A stretch of 64,000 nt of DNA from Roseburia hominis (lineage in GTDB: Bacteria > Bacillota > Clostridia > Lachnospirales > Lachnospiraceae): positions 744,001-808,000 of the forward strand of contig CP159990.1 in assembly GCA_040702975.1 (NCBI GenBank). Reading direction: 5' to 3'. The position numbers were made by a program, and so were the translations under genes. This document shows, piece by piece, positions 16,882-25,110 of the stretch. Within the stretch, counting starts at the first letter, position 1. Each line of letters starts with the position of its first letter. The notes beneath the pieces were generated by a model. That model was not told the origin of the DNA. It searched no databases and worked only from the letters and a program-made list of their open reading frames with translations.

Positions 16882-16894
16882 GGTTAAATTAAGA
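16878..16894 (+). promoter_or_regulatory. Response-regulator box 2
   Basis: TTAAGGTTAAATTAAGA, one base different from box 1, overlaps the kinase stop codon and lies about 95 bases before the ABC gene. It suggests the regulator switches on the exporter operon separately. Confidence 0.65.
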
Positions 16895-16990
16895 TACGGA
16901 AAAGTCAGACCTAAGATGGGTGATTTATGATATAAGCATAGATCACCTATTTTTATTTGATCTAAATTCAAAATGAACAGGAGGCTTTGT

Positions 16991-17893
16991 ATGGAACTTC
17001 AATTACAGCATTTGCGCAAGCAATATGGAACGAAGTGCGCTGTCGATAATGTAAGTATCCATTTAGAACCCGGCGTATATGGCCTGCTTGGTGCAAACGG
17101 AGCAGGAAAAACCACTTTAATGCGGATGATCTGCGGTGTGCTGAAACCAACATCCGGCAGCATCCGCTTGGATGGAAAGACAATGCAGGAGCTGGGGGAA
17201 CGCTACTACACTCATTTGGGCTATATGCCGCAGGACTTCGGATTCTATCCCGATTTTACAGCACGTGAGTTTATGCTCTACATGGCAGCGGTAAAAGGCC
17301 TGGACAAAAAACACGCCAGAGTCCGGACGGAGGAACTGCTGGAATTGGTGAATCTGCGTGATGTGGCAGACAAGAAGATCAAGTCATATTCCGGCGGTAT
17401 GAAACAGCGTTTAGGAATCGCACAAGCGGAACTGAACGATCCTGACATTCTGATTCTGGATGAGCCAACTGCAGGGCTTGACCCGAAGGAGCGTGTCCGC
17501 TTCCGCAATATCATTTCCGACTTTGCTAAAGATAAGATTGTGATTCTCTCCACCCACATTGTTTCGGATGTTTCGTATATTGCAGATATTATCCTGATGA
17601 TGAAACAAGGTAAAATATTGCTCCAGGGTCCTAGGGAAACCGTCACGAACAGTATTGGGGGCAAAGTGTGGGAGGTTATGGTTGATGAGCGCAAAGCTGC
17701 GTGGTACAGCCGGAACCTTCGCGTTGTCAACCTGCACCACGAAGGTAATTTGGTTCGTTTGCGGATTGTAGATGATGTGCCACCTGCACCGGATACCAGT
17801 ATCGTGGAACCCGGTCTGGAAGATCTGTTCCTGTATCATTTCAGCGAAGATGTGCAGGATGAAAGGAGTGATGATAATGAAAACTTTGGTTAA
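16991..17893 (+). CDS. ABC transporter ATP-binding protein
   Basis: 300 residues from ATG 16991, preceded by AGGAGG. Walker A 'GLLGANGAGKTTLMR' (about 33-47), signature 'YSGGMKQRLGIAQ' (about 132-144), Walker B 'ILILDEPTAGLDP' and the H-loop 'ILSTHIVSDV' are all present. The C-terminal extension (from about 215) is typical of ABC-2 exporters. It overlaps the permease gene by 17 bases. It provides the energy for the exporter controlled by the two-component system upstream. Confidence 0.92.
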   Translation: MELQLQHLRKQYGTKCAVDNVSIHLEPGVYGLLGANGAGKTTLMRMICGVLKPTSGSIRLDGKTMQELGERYYTHLGYMPQDFGFYPDFTAREFMLYMAAVKGLDKKHARVRTEELLELVNLRDVADKKIKSYSGGMKQRLGIAQAELNDPDILILDEPTAGLDPKERVRFRNIISDFAKDKIVILSTHIVSDVSYIADIILMMKQGKILLQGPRETVTNSIGGKVWEVMVDERKAAWYSRNLRVVNLHHEGNLVRLRIVDDVPPAPDTSIVEPGLEDLFLYHFSEDVQDERSDDNENFG

Positions 17894-19109
17894 GTACGAA
17901 TTTCTGAAGGTTCTGCGGAAAAAGTCTGCCTTGATTGCAATGGCGGTAAGCCTGCTCATAACCGCTGTTTTCTTTGGCCTGCCAATCACACAGTTTCAGA
18001 TTAATAACCAGGATGGGGTTCTTCGGGGGTTGGAAGGTATTGCATACGAAAAAGAACAGTATGCGGACATCTCTGTCTCCTTAACGAATGAATATGTTAC
18101 TGAAACCATCCGGGAAGTGCAGGCGCTCTTTGAAGATCCGGATCATATAGGCTATGACGGGAATGAGCAGTTTTTAATTGAGGGCGCATATTGGAACGGG
18201 ATTGCACCACGGGAAAAGCTGTTGGGATTGATCGCAAGAAACTATGCTGCTCCCAATGTGAGCGCTAGGTACAATGCACTCACTGATTTAGATGTTTCGG
18301 ATGGAACAGACTTCTATCAGGCACGAAAGGACAAAATCGAAACGATACTGAGTGACCCTTCTAATGGGCTGTCAGAAGCAGAAAAAGATTATTGGCGGAA
18401 TATGAACAGTGAGGTGGAAGAACCCTTCCAATATGGCTACTTCGGCGGATGGGAAGTAATTATTTCTGCCTTTGAACTGTTAATGTTTGCGATTTTGGCC
18501 ATCTGTATTGTGATCGCACCTGTTTTTGCCGGTGAATATCAGGCTGGCACAGATGCAGTCATTTTGTCCGGCAAGTATGGAAAGACCAAGTTGACCACGG
18601 CAAAAATTGTTGCTGCACTTTTATTTGGAGTGTTGGCATTTACCCTTCATGTTCTCGTTGCATTTGGTATCTCACTTGCGGCATTTGGAATGGATGGCTG
18701 GAATCTTCCTTTGCAGATCAACGGCACTACCGTTCCTTATCCGCTTACATTCCTGGAGGGTACGCTTCTCAATTTGGGTGTCATTTATTTCGTCCTAATC
18801 GCCATGATTGGCTTGACTCTTTTCCTGTCAGCCAGAATGAAAAGCCCTTACTTTGTACTAATCGTTGTTGTTCCGGTGCTTTTTATACCCATGTTCCTTT
18901 CTCCGAATGGAACCACTGGAATCTACAATTTGTTTGTACTTTTGACACCGTATCAATCACTGGTTCCTCGTTTCAACTCGTACCTTTCCTATCAGTTCGG
19001 TTCCGTAATTTTGGACGCTTTTGCCATGAGAGGACTTGTTTATGTGATACTGACATTGATTTTGCTGCCTCTTGCGAGGATCGGCTTTAAGAAACACCAG
19101 GTTGCATAA
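17877..19109 (+). CDS. ABC-2 type exporter permease
   Basis: 410 residues. ATG 17877 stands 8 bases after GAAAGGAG, so I prefer it to the longer in-frame start at 17772, which lies inside the ATPase gene. One helix at the N-terminus (about 20-38) is followed by a large extracytoplasmic region (about 40-195), then five or six helices in the second half. This layout is shared by ABC-2 permeases linked to peptide resistance or export. The gene is directly followed by a small secreted or anchored protein gene. Confidence 0.85.
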   Translation: MKTLVKYEFLKVLRKKSALIAMAVSLLITAVFFGLPITQFQINNQDGVLRGLEGIAYEKEQYADISVSLTNEYVTETIREVQALFEDPDHIGYDGNEQFLIEGAYWNGIAPREKLLGLIARNYAAPNVSARYNALTDLDVSDGTDFYQARKDKIETILSDPSNGLSEAEKDYWRNMNSEVEEPFQYGYFGGWEVIISAFELLMFAILAICIVIAPVFAGEYQAGTDAVILSGKYGKTKLTTAKIVAALLFGVLAFTLHVLVAFGISLAAFGMDGWNLPLQINGTTVPYPLTFLEGTLLNLGVIYFVLIAMIGLTLFLSARMKSPYFVLIVVVPVLFIPMFLSPNGTTGIYNLFVLLTPYQSLVPRFNSYLSYQFGSVILDAFAMRGLVYVILTLILLPLARIGFKKHQVA

Positions 19110-19119
19110 GGAGGCGCTG

Positions 19120-19485
19120 ATGAAAAATAAAAAGTATATCATCATCACAGTTGTCGCGGTTATCATTGTCGCTGCGGCGATAATGATAACGCAGCCTTTT
19201 AAGTGGTCCGAGAAATCATTTGAAGCGGTTGTTCAAGAAAGGGTCACTCAATCCGACGGAGAAATTCGTTTGATTGTGGAACGAACAACAGAAATCTATG
19301 GCGACCCTATGAACTCTCTTGGTATCAGCGAAGAAACAAAGCTTCTGTCCGCCAATGGAGAAGAAATAGCGATTGGTGACTTTCGGCAAGGAGACACTGT
19401 AAGCGTAACGCTGAAAGATGCTTTTACAGAAGAAACACCTTTTTACTACCCTGTCGTATATGAGATCAAACTTGTTAAATATTGA
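19120..19485 (+). CDS. Small membrane-anchored protein (DUF3221/YobA-like)
   Basis: 121 residues from ATG 19120, with AAGGAGG before it. Residues 6-26 form a single hydrophobic anchor or signal ('IITVVAVIIVAAAIMITQPF'). The rest looks like a small beta-barrel domain ('EEIAIGDFRQGDTVSVTL') resembling YobA/DUF3221 extracytoplasmic proteins. It is the last gene of the exporter operon and may help the transporter or the sensor at the cell surface; that role is an inference from position. Confidence 0.65.
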   Translation: MKNKKYIIITVVAVIIVAAAIMITQPFKWSEKSFEAVVQERVTQSDGEIRLIVERTTEIYGDPMNSLGISEETKLLSANGEEIAIGDFRQGDTVSVTLKDAFTEETPFYYPVVYEIKLVKY

Positions 19486-19546
19486 GCAATCTGCCAGATA
19501 GCAGTAAAAACAGCATATCTTGATTGGCAATAAGGAGGAGAGGGAT

Positions 19547-19864
19547 ATGTTAGCACAAATGAATATAGAACGCCAGCCTGTTATCCAACGGGGCAACCTT
19601 ACCATTGATCCACAGTGCTGCATGGTTTTATTAGAAGCAGAAAATATCAGTCTGTATCCAAAAGAATTTGATGTCCTTATCCTGCTGGCACAGTATCCCG
19701 GTTGGGTGCTTTCGCCGGAACAGATATATGAAACTGTTTGGAAGGAAAGCGTGGCAGGGTGTGAGCATGTGATCTATAATGTGATCTGCCAGCTTAGAAG
19801 GAAACTGAAAAATCCAGATTTGATTCAGACGATGGTTGGGAGAGGTTATCGGTTTGTGGGGTAG
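19547..19864 (+). CDS. Orphan winged-helix protein (wHTH copy 4, divergent)
   Basis: 105 residues from ATG 19547, after AAGGAGGAG. The wHTH domain is complete ('LYPKEFDVLILLAQYPGWVL', 'SPEQIYETVW', 'NVICQLRRKLKNPD', 'TMVGRGYRFVG') but clearly diverged from the other copies: Y-KEF instead of H-EFF, and an extra residue pair before the wing. The N-terminal part is only about 30 residues and no receiver is present. It again closes a cargo operon, here the two-component/ABC operon. Confidence 0.82.
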   Translation: MLAQMNIERQPVIQRGNLTIDPQCCMVLLEAENISLYPKEFDVLILLAQYPGWVLSPEQIYETVWKESVAGCEHVIYNVICQLRRKLKNPDLIQTMVGRGYRFVG

Positions 19865-19878
19865 TGTGATCTCTCGGA

Positions 19879-19904
19879 GCAGTGAGAAATAAAGCTGCTC
19901 CATG
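19879..19904 (+). terminator. Hairpin after wHTH copy 4
   Basis: GGAGCAG and CTGCTCC make a 7-bp stem with a 12-base loop. The T content behind it is modest, so termination is uncertain. Confidence 0.45.
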
Positions 19905-19927
19905 TGATTTTGCTGTTTTCTAATGGT

Positions 19928-20024
19928 ATATACGGAAACAGCCTGGAAGGAGCCGGGGAATCAGTGTCAGGCTGCGGTAGTAAATGTGGTGAGTGCGCTT
20001 AGAAGGAAGATAGGGGATGGGTAA
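19928..20024 (+). pseudogene. Broken winged-helix module (wHTH copy 5)
   Basis: The DNA matches copies 2 and 7 (reads 'AWKEPGNQCQAAVVNVVSAL', then 'RRKIGDG' and a stop) but lacks the first helices and the wing. The conserved hairpin follows at once. Confidence 0.75.
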
Positions 20025-20027
20025 ATA

Positions 20028-20076
20028 GAGCTGGTAGCGGGCATCTGGAAACAGGTGTGGCTATCAGCTTTTTTTT
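20028..20076 (+). terminator. Conserved hairpin behind wHTH copy 5
   Basis: Nearly the same 40 bases as at 11662 and 26818 (GAGCTGGTAGC...GGAAACAGG...GCTATCAGC), followed by eight T's. Confidence 0.8.
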
Positions 20077-20153
20077 GCGTTATTCTTAAAATTCTGTGTT
20101 CTCCACCTGAACTCCGCTTTTCTATGGTATACTTGGCATCGGAGGCGATATAG

Positions 20154-20279
20154 ATGCAGAAAAATATTTTAATTATTGAAGATGAAAAATCTATACGGAA
20201 TATACTAAAAGCATTTTTAGAGGACGCAGGCTATCAGATTACCCTATTCAAAAAACGATTGGGTGTATTTGCTGAATAG
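20154..20279 (+). pseudogene. Truncated response regulator (receiver start only)
   Basis: ATG 20154 follows GGAGG. The product reads 'MQKNILIIEDEKSIRNILKA', 'FLEDAGYQIT', then leaves the receiver family and stops after 41 residues. The break coincides with the start of a 247-bp repeat at 20237, so the repeat or a rearrangement at it probably cut the gene. The acidic pocket is present; the phospho-acceptor and output domain are gone. Confidence 0.75.
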
Positions 20280-20483
20280 AGGCGGATGCCCCGGAATTCA
20301 GTGTTTGGTGCCGGTTCCGGAGTTTATTCGTTTTAGGGTACGATGCGGTAATCCGATTGAGAATGCTTATGTATGGTAAAGAAGCAGAAATTACAAACAG
20401 GTAGACAACCAATGTAACACTATTCCAGAATTGAATCAGTAGCAAGAAAAGTCGAAGTATAGATTTTTCTTGCTATTTTCTTG
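20237..20483 (+). repeat. 247-bp direct repeat, copy A
   Basis: This copy and 21504-21750 have the same length and are highly similar throughout, from GATTACCCTA to TATTTTCTTG. The 3' part holds a strong hairpin: AGCAAGAAAA with TTTTCTTGCT. A partial third copy of the inner part (TACGGTAAAGAAGCAGAAA) lies near 20532-20595. Together copies A and B bracket the DUF6442/XRE pair. Confidence 0.85.
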
Positions 20484-20598
20484 TATTAAAGGAAAGTTCT
20501 CCTGTCGGAGAACCCTTGAATTAATGCTCATGTACGGTAAAGAAGCAGAAACTAAAAATAAGAGATAGACCGCCAGCACCACACTATTCCGCATAATA

Positions 20599-20666
20599 AA
20601 TGTTAAAAGGTCTTGACATTTTGGCTTCCGTGAGTATAATTAAAAATGTAAAGACCTTTTAACATT
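20599..20666 (+). promoter_or_regulatory. Promoter flanked by a perfect 16-bp inverted repeat
   Basis: TTGACA (20613-20618), 16 bases, TATAAT (20635-20640): a near-consensus promoter. AATGTTAAAAGGTCTT (20599-20614) and AAGACCTTTTAACATT (20651-20666) are exact reverse complements, one over the -35 and one just after the expected start. This suggests a pair of operator sites for the small XRE regulator below, or a shared looped site. Confidence 0.75.
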
Positions 20667-20705
20667 ACAGAGGTTCTTTAACAGTACATCGGGAGGTAAA
20701 TCCAT

Positions 20706-21035
20706 ATGAAAAATTTAGATGAAATGGACAGAAACATTCAGTTGCGCTCGGAAGAAATCGGCTATAAAGTCACACTCTTGATTTTGTCCGTTTGGACATT
20801 TTACGACTGTTGGCAGGTTCTTGTAAATGGCGCAAAATATAGCCCGTTGCCGGGGCTGATTGTTTGCTTTGTGGTATGTATTCAAGGCTTTTCACAAATG
20901 GCAATGAAACGGAAAATGATTGCTGGTGATGAAGAATACCACGAACCGAACAAATTTGTTTGGGCTATCGTTGGTGTAATTGCTGTTGTCGCCATTCTGC
21001 TATCTATCGGCACATACTTTTTGATGAAAGCGTAA
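20706..21035 (+). CDS. DUF6442-like two-helix membrane protein
   Basis: 109 residues; ATG 20706 follows GGGAGG. Three hydrophobic stretches are visible, at about 20-36, 49-63 and 84-105, with a charged loop 'MKRKMIAGDEEYHEPNK' between the last two. It is followed six bases later by a small XRE regulator. The membrane protein plus XRE pair is a recurring module in Firmicute mobile DNA; its job is unknown. The promoter upstream with its perfect inverted repeat most likely serves both genes. Confidence 0.7.
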   Translation: MKNLDEMDRNIQLRSEEIGYKVTLLILSVWTFYDCWQVLVNGAKYSPLPGLIVCFVVCIQGFSQMAMKRKMIAGDEEYHEPNKFVWAIVGVIAVVAILLSIGTYFLMKA

Positions 21036-21041
21036 AACGCT

Positions 21042-21236
21042 ATGAGGAATGTGATTAAAAAACTTAGGAAAGAAGCAGGATTACGGCAAGAGGATATGGC
21101 AAATGAGTTAGGCGTAAGCCGTCAAACAATTATAGCGATTGAGAATGATAAATACAATCCCACTCTTGAACTTGCAATGAAAATCGCTAAACTGTTAAAT
21201 CTCCATGTAGACGAAATTTTCTTTTTAGATGAATGA
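21042..21236 (+). CDS. Small XRE/Cro-type regulator
   Basis: 64 residues, almost entirely one helix-turn-helix domain: 'IKKLRKEAGLRQEDMANELG', 'VSRQTIIAIENDKYNPTLEL'. It belongs to the compact YgzD-like XRE group. It is coupled to the membrane protein gene and probably represses their common promoter at the inverted repeats. Confidence 0.88.
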   Translation: MRNVIKKLRKEAGLRQEDMANELGVSRQTIIAIENDKYNPTLELAMKIAKLLNLHVDEIFFLDE

Positions 21237-21503
21237 AAGTAGCAAACCCAGCCAAGCCAGTCAACGGTCAAGATGAACGGGCTTCGCCCGCCGTTGACAG
21301 CCCCGCCCGGTTTTGCAGCCCAGCAGTCAAGTGGCGACAGCCTAAAGTGCTGCCGCCACTTACTATCATAAAAGGCAACTACCAACCAGCATTTATGGAG
21401 GAAAGTAGATTTTCTATGTCCTGTGCAGCAGAATACCGGGAGCATATCGAGGAATATATAAGGATACACACTCAAGGATATCGGTTTAGGGTGCAAATTT
21501 AAC

Positions 21504-21750
21504 GATTACCCTACTCAAAAAACGAAAGGGTGCATTTGCTGAATAGAGGAGGAGGCCCCGTAATTCAGTGTTTGATGCCGGTTCCTGAGTTTTTTCGTTT
21601 TAGGGTACGATGCGATAATCCGATTGAGAATGCTTATGTATGGTAAAGAAGCAGAAATTACAAATAGGTAGGCTTCTAATGCAACACTATTCCAGAATTG
21701 ATTCAATAGCAAGAAAAGCCGATGTATAGATTTTTCTTGCTATTTTCTTG
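21504..21750 (+). repeat. 247-bp direct repeat, copy B
   Basis: Second copy of the 20237-20483 repeat, with the same terminal hairpin (AGCAAGAAAA / TTTTCTTGCT) about 35-40 bases before its end. It directly precedes the GntR promoter. The stretch 21237-21503 between the XRE gene and this copy has no gene I can support. Confidence 0.85.
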
Positions 21751-21756
21751 TTTTTA

Positions 21757-21806
21757 TTGACTTCCGATACAGACTGTATTATACTGTACTTACATAAAAG
21801 TACAGT
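21757..21806 (+). promoter_or_regulatory. GntR/ABC operon promoter with operator
   Basis: TTGACT (21757-21762), 17 bases, TATACT (21780-21785). Overlapping the -10 end is ACTGTACTT (21783-21791) and, after six bases, AAGTACAGT (21798-21806), a perfect 9-bp inverted repeat. This fits autoregulation by the YtrA-type GntR protein encoded next. Confidence 0.75.
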
Positions 21807-21830
21807 TAAGCACAGTTGGAGAGTGAGAAG

Positions 21831-22205
21831 TTGAATATAATTATTAGCAATCGGACAAGCAAACCTATTTATGAGCAGATAGCCAGTCAGATTAAAGGCT
21901 CTATTATGAGCGGAGAATTGCAAGCCGGCGAAGCACTCCCCTCAATGCGGGCTTTGGCAAAATCATTGAAAGTCAGTGTATTGACCGTACAAAATGCCTA
22001 TGAATGTTTACAAAGAGATGGTTTTATTGAAACCACTGCTGGAAAAGGCTGTTTTGTATCAGCACAAAATCAAGACTTTTATCTTGAAGAACAGCAAAAG
22101 AAAATCGAAGAATTGTTTATAGCTGCGATAGAAATTGCACGTTGCAGCGGTATCAAACAGGAAAAGCTGGAAACCCTGCTGAAAGTATTATGTGAGGAGG
22201 AGTAA
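21831..22205 (+). CDS. GntR-family regulator, YtrA type
   Basis: 124 residues from TTG 21831, after GGAGAG. Residues about 8-72 are the GntR winged helix: 'PIYEQIASQIKGSIMSGELQ', 'AGEALPSMRALAKSLKVSVL'. The short C-terminal helical tail (about 75-124) without a ligand-binding domain is typical of the YtrA subfamily, which dimerises and controls a linked ABC transporter. The ABC genes follow two bases later. Confidence 0.9.
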   Translation: MNIIISNRTSKPIYEQIASQIKGSIMSGELQAGEALPSMRALAKSLKVSVLTVQNAYECLQRDGFIETTAGKGCFVSAQNQDFYLEEQQKKIEELFIAAIEIARCSGIKQEKLETLLKVLCEEE

Positions 22206-22207
22206 GA

Positions 22208-23068
22208 ATGAATAACGCAATTGTGGTACAGAATTTGACTAAAAATTATGGCGATTTTGTTTTAGACAGTTTGTGTTTTGAATTGCCTCAAGGACATATC
22301 ATGGGAATTATTGGAGAAAACGGTGCTGGTAAATCTACTACAATCAATTGTATCCTGAATGAGGTAAAAGCCAGTAGTGGAACCATACAAATTTTTGGCA
22401 AAGACCATATAGCAGCAGAAAAGGAAATTAAAAACGAGATAGGCGTAATTTTTGATGAATGTACTTTCCCGGTTTATTTCACAGTGAAGCAGCTTGAACA
22501 GGTAATGAAACATGCGTATTCAAATTGGGATACTGCAACGTATTATTCGTATGTGAGAAAATTTTCACTTCCAGAGAAAAAGATGATTAAAGATTTTTCA
22601 AGAGGGATGAAAATAAAAGTTGCTTTTGCTGTTGCGTTATCACATAATGCCAAGTTACTGATTTTGGACGAAGCGACAAGCGGATTAGATCCCATTATTC
22701 GTGATGATATTTTGGATATTCTATTTGAGTTTATACAAAATGACACACATTCCGTATTGTTTTCCTCACATATTACAGACGATTTAGAAAAAATTGCCGA
22801 TTATATCACTTTTATACATGCAGGCAAAAAAATCTTTACAATGCCTAAAGACGAGTTGTTAGATAATTACGGGATTGTAAAATGCACAGATGAACAGTTC
22901 GGAGCTGTTGAAAATGGCGATTATATCATTTATCAAAAACAAGACTATCAATATCGGTTATTGGTTGCCGACAGGAATAAAACAGAGAAAAAATATCCAA
23001 AGTTAGTCGTTGAGCCTGCTTCTATAGACGATATTATGCTTCTATATGTGAAAGGAGAAATTGTATGA
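22208..23068 (+). CDS. ABC transporter ATP-binding protein
   Basis: 286 residues; ATG 22208 follows GAGGAGGAG. Walker A 'GIIGENGAGKSTTINC', signature 'FSRGMKIKVAFAVAL' (a variant with R in place of the first G) and Walker B 'LLILDEATSGLDP' are clear. Aspartate in 'FDECTFP' occupies the region after the Q loop as in related ABC-2 ATPases. It pairs with the permease that overlaps it by four bases (ATGA), and with the YtrA-like regulator upstream. Confidence 0.92.
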   Translation: MNNAIVVQNLTKNYGDFVLDSLCFELPQGHIMGIIGENGAGKSTTINCILNEVKASSGTIQIFGKDHIAAEKEIKNEIGVIFDECTFPVYFTVKQLEQVMKHAYSNWDTATYYSYVRKFSLPEKKMIKDFSRGMKIKVAFAVALSHNAKLLILDEATSGLDPIIRDDILDILFEFIQNDTHSVLFSSHITDDLEKIADYITFIHAGKKIFTMPKDELLDNYGIVKCTDEQFGAVENGDYIIYQKQDYQYRLLVADRNKTEKKYPKLVVEPASIDDIMLLYVKGEIV

Positions 23069-23709
23069 AAGGTCTAATTATAAAAGATTTAACTGTCTAC
23101 AAAAGGACATTAAAGAAAAGCAATCTCATTTTTGAATTTGCCTTATTTTTAGCACTCCTTTTTTTTAATCATTACATTGGATTATTTTTATTTAACATTG
23201 TAATCCTGCTTACATCCGGCATGGCTGTTGCAGGAATTATGTTTAACGATGACAGCGCATCTAAATGGGAAAAATTTATGATCGTTCTTCCTGTCAGCAA
23301 AAAAGATATAATTTTTAGTCGTTTTGCAGCGGTATGGGTTATTTTAGGAATTGAATTTGTGGAAGTCCTTTTATTCAACATTTTGTCAGCGGTAATTCAT
23401 GCCCCTGCAATGTTAACCACATATATCTCTTTTGCTGTAATTGGGTTTTTGGGAGCATTTGTTTTGTCCGCAATATCTTTAACAATCAATTATTTAAAGG
23501 ATGATAAACTATCAGGCGTAGTTGGTATGATGACGATTATTGTTGCTATCATTGTTTCTTTTTTAGTTTATCAATCTGGCGTTAACATAATTGATGTGCT
23601 TAATACTTCAAAAACTATTCTTTTGCTACTGGCACTTTTAGGAGCAATTGTTTCCTTTGTCGTATCATTTTATGTATCGGTATGGGGATTTTCACGAAAG
23701 CACAGTTAA
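23065..23709 (+). CDS. ABC-2 permease (six-helix, ABC2_membrane_5 type)
   Basis: 214 residues with about six hydrophobic helices, overlapping the ATPase gene by ATGA. The stretch 'NDDSASKWEKFMIVLPVSKK' between helices 2 and 3 is a known signature of the small permeases partnered with YtrA-regulated ATPases. Substrate unknown; relatives affect resistance to cell-wall antibiotics. Confidence 0.85.
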   Translation: MKGLIIKDLTVYKRTLKKSNLIFEFALFLALLFFNHYIGLFLFNIVILLTSGMAVAGIMFNDDSASKWEKFMIVLPVSKKDIIFSRFAAVWVILGIEFVEVLLFNILSAVIHAPAMLTTYISFAVIGFLGAFVLSAISLTINYLKDDKLSGVVGMMTIIVAIIVSFLVYQSGVNIIDVLNTSKTILLLLALLGAIVSFVVSFYVSVWGFSRKHS

Positions 23710-23721
23710 AGGGGGGACGCT

Positions 23722-23961
23722 ATGGGAACAGATTTTCTTGCAATTATTCTTATGCTATTGATATTGGGAACACATTGGTTTCTTATCCACTCAAAAATCA
23801 AAGCGCTGGGAGCGATTATCCCTTGCCTGCTGTTTATATGCTGCATTTGGTCTTTTGTTTCATTTAAGCCTGACACACAGACAGCAATTTATTTAATTGG
23901 CTGTTTTGCGATTGCAATATTTGCATGTACATACTTGTGGATAAAAGCGTTAAAGAAATAG
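23722..23961 (+). CDS. Small hydrophobic membrane protein
   Basis: 79 residues; ATG 23722 follows AAAGGGGGG. Three hydrophobic stretches (about 4-20, 28-45, 54-74) with a lysine-rich end 'WIKALKK'. Probably a helper of the ABC exporter, being the last gene of that operon. No family recognised. Confidence 0.65.
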   Translation: MGTDFLAIILMLLILGTHWFLIHSKIKALGAIIPCLLFICCIWSFVSFKPDTQTAIYLIGCFAIAIFACTYLWIKALKK

Positions 23962-23973
23962 CTGAAATAAAAG

Positions 23974-24372
23974 ATGGGTGGTGATACGGATGGAACGATT
24001 GAGATTGTAATGAGGATCATTAAGGCATCTGGAATAGTGACAGAGACAGTGCTTACTTCTTTTGCGGTTAAAAATATAGAACAAAGAGTATCTGTTCTTG
24101 CTTTTTCTAAACTGGAAATCCATCTAAAAGAACAGGTTGTTTACCATAGTGGGGAGCTTATTTCTATGAGCCACCATGAGTTTTTCACATTATTATATTT
24201 AGCGCAGCACCCGGGTTGGGTGTTCAGTAAGAAACAAATATATGAAGCCGTGTGGAAAGAGGCTGGAGATGGCTGGGCAGCGGTGACGAACGTGGTAAGC
24301 CAGATCAGACGGAAGATTGGGGAGAGGTACATAAAAACGGTTATCGGCAGTGGATACAAATTTGAAGTATGA
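23974..24372 (+). CDS. Orphan OmpR-type winged-helix protein (wHTH copy 6)
   Basis: 132 residues if ATG 23974 is used; no strong ribosome site singles out a start. The N-terminus aligns with copy 1 ('IEIVMRIIKASGIVTETVL' against 'IEIVLRKIGESGDVSEIIL'), which shows the short N-terminal part is inherited too. The DNA-binding domain is complete: 'MSHHEFFTLLYLAQHPGWVF', 'SKKQIYEAVWKEAG', 'VSQIRRKIGERYIKTVIGSG'. A partial version of the conserved hairpin sequence follows (GGCAGCGGGCATCTG). Confidence 0.83.
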   Translation: MGGDTDGTIEIVMRIIKASGIVTETVLTSFAVKNIEQRVSVLAFSKLEIHLKEQVVYHSGELISMSHHEFFTLLYLAQHPGWVFSKKQIYEAVWKEAGDGWAAVTNVVSQIRRKIGERYIKTVIGSGYKFEV

Positions 24373-24629
24373 GGATGGCCGGCAGCGGGCATCTGAAAAC
24401 GGTGGAAAGAGTCCATTCTCTATGGTATACTTGCAATACGAGTAAAGAGACAAATATGGATTTGAAGGATTTAGTTGGAGGTAAGCTGTATGGTTGATTT
24501 GTGGCAGATTTTATAGCAGGTATAATAGAATTGATAACTAAACCCTGGGTAGACAAGATGAACAAGAAATGGAAATCCAGAAAAAAGAAATAGATAGATC
24601 GGGATTCAACGTACAGGAAGGAAATAGAA

Positions 24630-25076
24630 ATGGACATAAAAGAAATAGAGAAACTCCTTACATCGAGAAATATACAGTATGAGGTCATTCAACAGGATAA
24701 GCCTATTTTATCTGCATTGGATGCTGAAGGCTATTATCCTGTTGAAAAATCAGCACCTACATTTGTGTTGCAAACAGAGAATGGTTTGATAGGGTGTATG
24801 GTTTCTTTACAGAATGGACGACTTGATTTTGACAAATTGAAACAGGTTTTCGGTTTCAGCAAGCTGAAAATGGCTGATAGGAAGAAGATAAAAAGCCAAA
24901 CTGGATATGACGTTGGAGCCATTCCGCTTGTTGGTTTACATCTTCCCTGTATATTCGACAGAAAACTTCTTAAACATGATTTTGTGTATGGCGGCACTGG
25001 AAATGAATTGTTCACATTGAAAATTGCTCCATCGGAATTGCTGAAAGTAAACGAAGTTATAGGAATGTTTGATTAA
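24630..25076 (+). CDS. YbaK/EbsC-type aminoacyl-tRNA deacylase domain protein
   Basis: 148 residues; AGGAAGG precedes ATG 24630. The fold matches the YbaK/ProX family, which hydrolyses wrongly charged tRNAs such as Cys-tRNAPro or Ala-tRNAPro: 'SAPTFVLQTENGLIGCMVSL' holds the central strand region, 'VGAIPLVGL' the conserved G-x-P motif and 'YGGTGNELFTLKIAPSEL' the C-terminal strand and helix. The usual K in the 'KT' position of the family is not obvious. The 250 bases upstream hold no clear gene. Confidence 0.8.
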   Translation: MDIKEIEKLLTSRNIQYEVIQQDKPILSALDAEGYYPVEKSAPTFVLQTENGLIGCMVSLQNGRLDFDKLKQVFGFSKLKMADRKKIKSQTGYDVGAIPLVGLHLPCIFDRKLLKHDFVYGGTGNELFTLKIAPSELLKVNEVIGMFD

Positions 25077-25110
25077 AAACGCAAGTTCCAGCTTTGGAGG
25101 AGGATGAAAG

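Noticed and set aside
20599..20666. Invertible promoter (phase switch)
   Set aside because: The arms are only 36 bases apart, too short for the usual invertase loop, and there is no recombinase nearby; paired operators fit better.
21237..21502. Open frame of 89 codons after the XRE gene
   Set aside because: Proline-rich low-complexity product, no ribosome site; the sequence looks like a dispersed non-coding repeat.
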